NCBI RefSeq assembly: GCF_027922145.1 | Contig: NZ_BSFC01000011.1 | Span: 682,001-746,000 of the forward strand | Direction of reading: 5' to 3' | DNA length: 64,000 nt | Source: Novosphingobium resinovorum | Lineage (GTDB): Bacteria; Pseudomonadota; Alphaproteobacteria; Sphingomonadales; Sphingomonadaceae | In this document: in pieces, positions 61,769-64,000 of the stretch | Numbering within the stretch: the first letter of the stretch is position 1 | How the letters are laid out: each line of letters begins with the position of its first letter | Program-made: the position numbers and the translations under genes | The notes under the pieces: model-generated | The model's database searches: none | What the model saw: only the letters and a program-made list of their open reading frames with translations | Told to the model about the DNA's origin: nothing

Positions 61769-61782
61769 CCGGGACGGCCCGG
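61769..61782 (+). promoter_or_regulatory. Possible guanidine-II (mini-ykkC) hairpin before sugE
   Basis: CCGGGACGGCCCGG forms a 5-bp stem with an ACGG loop, 26 bp before the sugE ATG and just before its TAGGAG ribosome-binding site. Guanidine-II riboswitches contain two such ACGR-loop hairpins. Here the upstream partner (CTCC...GGAG at 61747-61760) contains ACGG but does not present it as a tetraloop. The sequence also resembles part of repeat family C, so the riboswitch call is weak. Confidence 0.3.
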
Positions 61783-61807
61783 GAATCGCCTCATAGGAGA
61801 TTGCCGA

Positions 61808-62125
61808 ATGCCCTGGGTTCTTCTCGCCATCGCCGGCCTGCTCGAAGTGGTCTGGGCGTTTTCCATGAAACAGTCGGAGGGCTTCACGCGCCTGTGGCCC
61901 AGCGTCGTGACTCTGGCCGCGATGCTGGCGAGCTTCGGCCTGCTCGCCGCCGCGATGCGGTCCCTGCCACTGGGCACGGCTTATGCCGTGTGGACCGGCA
62001 TCGGCGCGGTGGGCGCTTTCGCGGCGGGGATCGTGTTCATGGGCGAATCGGCAAGCGCGATGCGCCTGCTTGCCGCCGGACTGATCCTCAGCGGGATCGT
62101 GCTGATGAAGGTGGCGACGCCCTGA
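61808..62125 (+). CDS. sugE: Small multidrug resistance exporter, SugE/Gdx type
   Basis: SugE/Gdx proteins are dual-topology dimers that export guanidinium or quaternary ammonium ions in exchange for protons. The 105-residue, four-helix protein has the essential Glu in [18 protein letters not shown] (Glu13, with the Gdx-type W and K nearby), [16 protein letters not shown] in helix 3 and [17 protein letters not shown]. The pattern WAFSMK and the [11 protein letters not shown] loop favour SugE over EmrE. TAGGAG precedes the ATG. Confidence 0.93.
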   Translation: MPWVLLAIAGLLEVVWAFSMKQSEGFTRLWPSVVTLAAMLASFGLLAAAMRSLPLGTAYAVWTGIGAVGAFAAGIVFMGESASAMRLLAAGLILSGIVLMKVATP

Positions 62126-62135
62126 CAGGCAGGCT

Positions 62136-62249
62136 CGTCGTCCCGGACCTGATCCGGGACCGGTGGCTGTCTTTAGGTAAGAGATCGCAGCGCGCGCAGC
62201 CAAGTGGGCCGTTCACGGCCAGCGGTCCCGGATCAGGTCCGGGACGACG
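62136..62249. repeat. Intergenic palindromic repeat, family C, copy 2
   Basis: A 114-bp element with CGTCGTCCCGGACCTGATCC on the left and its near reverse complement GGATCAGGTCCGGGACGACG on the right. The inner flanks match those of the copy at 27099-27219 in inverted orientation (GACCGGTGGCTGTCTT here). It lies between the convergent sugE and DUF1244 genes. Confidence 0.9.
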
Positions 62250-62255
62250 TAAAGG

Positions 62256-62567
62256 TCAATGCGTCCCGCCGTTCTTCTTCACGCTCTCTTCCATCCGCGC
62301 GATCTGTTCCGGCGTGGCTTCGCTCTGGTGCTTTGCCTTCCATTCGTCGAACGGCATTCCGTGGATCACCGCGCGGGCGGCAGCCTTGTCGCCTTCGTAC
62401 CCCGCATCGCGAATCCAGTCGGCCAGGCAATTGCGGCAAAACCCCGCCAGCCCCATCAGGTCGATGTTCTCGGCATCGCGGCGCTGCTGGAGGTGGCGCA
62501 CAAGGCGACGGAACGCGGCAGCGGCCACGGCGTCATCTATCGTATCAATGTTATCCTTGCCGTTCAT
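62256..62567 (-). CDS. DUF1244 protein
   Basis: The 103-residue protein matches DUF1244, a small all-helical family of alphaproteobacteria and relatives: AAFRRLVRHLQQRRDAENIDLMGLAGFCRNCLADWI and GMPFDEWKAKHQSEATPEQ. Two cysteines in FCRNCL are typical. Function is unknown. It is divergent from pyruvate kinase, an arrangement seen repeatedly in sphingomonads. Confidence 0.9.
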   Translation of the reverse strand: MNGKDNIDTIDDAVAAAAFRRLVRHLQQRRDAENIDLMGLAGFCRNCLADWIRDAGYEGDKAAARAVIHGMPFDEWKAKHQSEATPEQIARMEESVKKNGGTH

Positions 62568-62642
62568 AATCGCACCGATCGTCCTTGGTTTGTCATCACG
62601 CCTTTGCCATATGGGGCCCAGTTTCCGGAAGAGGCAGTAAAC

Positions 62643-64000
62643 TTGGTCAGCACCATTCCTTCGGGCGCCCTGAACGCAAATGGGCCCTATCGTCGTTCTC
62701 CCCACCATCGCGGCATCAAGCGCCAGCGCAAGGTAAAGATCCTCGCAACGCTGGGCCCGGCAAGCCGCGACAAGGAGACGATCGCCAAGCTGCTCAAGGC
62801 CGGCGCCGACGCCTTCCGCGTCAACATGAGCCACGGCGACCACGACACCCACCGCGAGACGATCGCCAATATCCGCGCGGTCGAGAAGGACCTAGAGCGC
62901 CCCGTCGCGATCCTGTGCGACCTGCAAGGCCCCAAGCTGCGCGTCGGCCAGTTCGAGGGCGGCAAGGCCTTCCTGCGCCACGGCGCCCACTTCACGCTCG
63001 ACCGTGACCCGACCCCGGGCAACAACGAACGCGTTTGCCTGCCGCATCCCGAACTCTTCGGCATCCTCCAGAAGGGCCAGCGCCTGCTGATCGACGACGG
63101 CAAGCTGCGCCTCGTCGTCATCCGCGCCGAACCGGACGCGATCCTGTGCAGCGCCGAAGTCGGCGGCCCGATCTCCGATCGCAAGGGCGTCAATATTCCC
63201 GATGCCCTGATCCCGATCCCGGCCCTGACCGAGAAGGACCGCCGCGACCTCGCTTTCGCGGTCGAGCAGAAGGCGGACTGGATCGGTCTCTCCTTCGTCC
63301 AGCGCCCCGAGGACGTCGCTGAAGCGCGCCGCCTGTCGGGCGGCCAGGGCGCGATCATGGCCAAGATCGAAAAGCCCGCAGCCGTCGAAAGCCTCGACGA
63401 GATCATCGAGCTGTCGGACGGCATCATGGTCGCACGCGGCGACCTCGGCGTGGAACTGCTGCCCGAGGAAGTGCCGCCGATTCAGAAGCACATCATCGAA
63501 AAGACCCGCGCGCTGGGCAAGCCGGTCGTCGTCGCCACGCAGATGCTGGAATCGATGATCACCAGCCCCTCGCCCACCCGCGCCGAAGTCTCCGACGTCG
63601 CGAACGCGGTCTACGACGGCGCCGACGCGGTCATGCTCTCGGCCGAAACGGCAGCGGGCCAGTGGCCTGTCGAGGCGGTGACCATCATGGACCGCATCGC
63701 CGCCAAGGTCGAAAGCGACACGACCTATCGCGAACGCATCCACCTCACCCGTACCCCGCCCGACGCGACCAGCGCCGACGCACTGTCGGAAGCCTGCGCG
63801 CAGATAGCCGATACCCTGACGATCGAAGGCATCGTGGTGTTCACCGGCTCGGGCGGCTCCGCCCGCCGCGTGGCCCGCGAACGCCCCGCCGCGCCGATGC
63901 TGGTGCTCACGCCCTCGCAGCCCACCGCACGCCGCATCGCACTGCTGTGGGGCGCACACGCCGTCGTCACCCGCGACATCGGCAGCTTCGAGGAGATGAT
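62643..64000 (+). CDS. pyk: Pyruvate kinase (3' end outside the window)
   Basis: Pyruvate kinase makes pyruvate and ATP from phosphoenolpyruvate and ADP. About 452 residues are visible: KVKILATLGPASRDKETIAKLLKAGADAFRVNMSHGDH, CDLQGPKLRVG, the catalytic lysine and metal region IMAKIEKPAAVESLDEII, MVARGDLGVELLPEEVPPIQK, and VATQMLESMITSPSPTRAEVSDVANAVYDGADAVMLSAETA. The domain that follows is the start of the C-terminal regulatory domain. No ATG precedes the homology. TTG 62643 with GGAAGAGG eight bases upstream is the best start, giving about 29 residues before KVKI. Confidence 0.93.
   Translation, partial: MVSTIPSGALNANGPYRRSPHHRGIKRQRKVKILATLGPASRDKETIAKLLKAGADAFRVNMSHGDHDTHRETIANIRAVEKDLERPVAILCDLQGPKLRVGQFEGGKAFLRHGAHFTLDRDPTPGNNERVCLPHPELFGILQKGQRLLIDDGKLRLVVIRAEPDAILCSAEVGGPISDRKGVNIPDALIPIPALTEKDRRDLAFAVEQKADWIGLSFVQRPEDVAEARRLSGGQGAIMAKIEKPAAVESLDEIIELSDGIMVARGDLGVELLPEEVPPIQKHIIEKTRALGKPVVVATQMLESMITSPSPTRAEVSDVANAVYDGADAVMLSAETAAGQWPVEAVTIMDRIAAKVESDTTYRERIHLTRTPPDATSADALSEACAQIADTLTIEGIVVFTGSGGSARRVARERPAAPMLVLTPSQPTARRIALLWGAHAVVTRDIGSFEEM

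Overview
The window is about 64 kb of high-GC alphaproteobacterial chromosome. Its gene content points to the Sphingomonadales, most likely Novosphingobium or a close relative: TonB-dependent receptors paired with a hydrolase or phosphatase, an NodT-type efflux outer-membrane protein, a secB / Tim44-domain / mltA / Smr neighbourhood, ubiE-ubiB-coaBC-dut, GapR (DUF2312), DUF1244 beside pyruvate kinase, and the short palindromic intergenic repeats common in this order. No rRNA, tRNA, CRISPR array, insertion sequence or prophage was recognised. The genus is an inference from gene content, not from a marker-gene comparison.

Layout. 1-7.5 kb: the start of malic enzyme, then a complete RND efflux operon (adaptor, pump, outer-membrane channel) divergent from a TetR repressor, with a perfect palindromic operator between them. 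7.5-15.2 kb: a glycoside-uptake locus. A FucP-like transporter and a LacI repressor run left; a TonB receptor and a GH3 beta-glucosidase run right; two perfect palindromes lie between. 15.3-19.1 kb: a translationally coupled envelope-glycan operon (GT4, flippase-like membrane protein, DUF2141, GT4). 19.3-23.5 kb: a second TonB receptor, a strong terminator and a Tat-exported PhoD phosphatase. 23.6-41.1 kb: mostly housekeeping genes, including Smr, mltA, a Tim44-domain protein, secB, murJ, trpS, dut, coaBC, ubiB, ubiE and nrdB. Among them are two small membrane-protein genes, one of which starts at TTG. 41.3-42.4 kb: remnants of flagellar genes (fliA with a nonsense codon and a frameshift, the tail of motB). 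43.0-44.6 kb: a cobalamin riboswitch controlling a nickel/cobalt permease, closed by a textbook terminator.

45.4-52.0 kb is an accessory metabolic block: alpha/beta hydrolase, aminotransferase, SnoaL-like protein, three SDR dehydrogenases, a sulfotransferase and a VOC protein. Its substrate is unknown. 52.1-55.1 kb is a three-gene cassette with the architecture of Gtr glycosylation modules (GT2, GtrA, large polytopic protein). 55.3-56.3 kb encodes a serine- and glycine-rich repeat protein with a PEP-CTERM-like tail, the most unusual protein in the window. 56.5-60.0 kb holds ruvB, ruvA, ruvC, a DUF3147 gene and yebC. 60.1-64 kb holds a YbjQ-family protein, a CPBP protease, gapR, a SugE-type exporter, a DUF1244 gene and the 5' part of pyruvate kinase.

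Three intergenic palindromic repeat families each occur at two places. Start sites were chosen from ribosome-binding sites, ATGA/GTGA junctions with the upstream gene, signal peptides and family-typical N-termini. Several therefore differ from the longest open frame, and the evidence says so.
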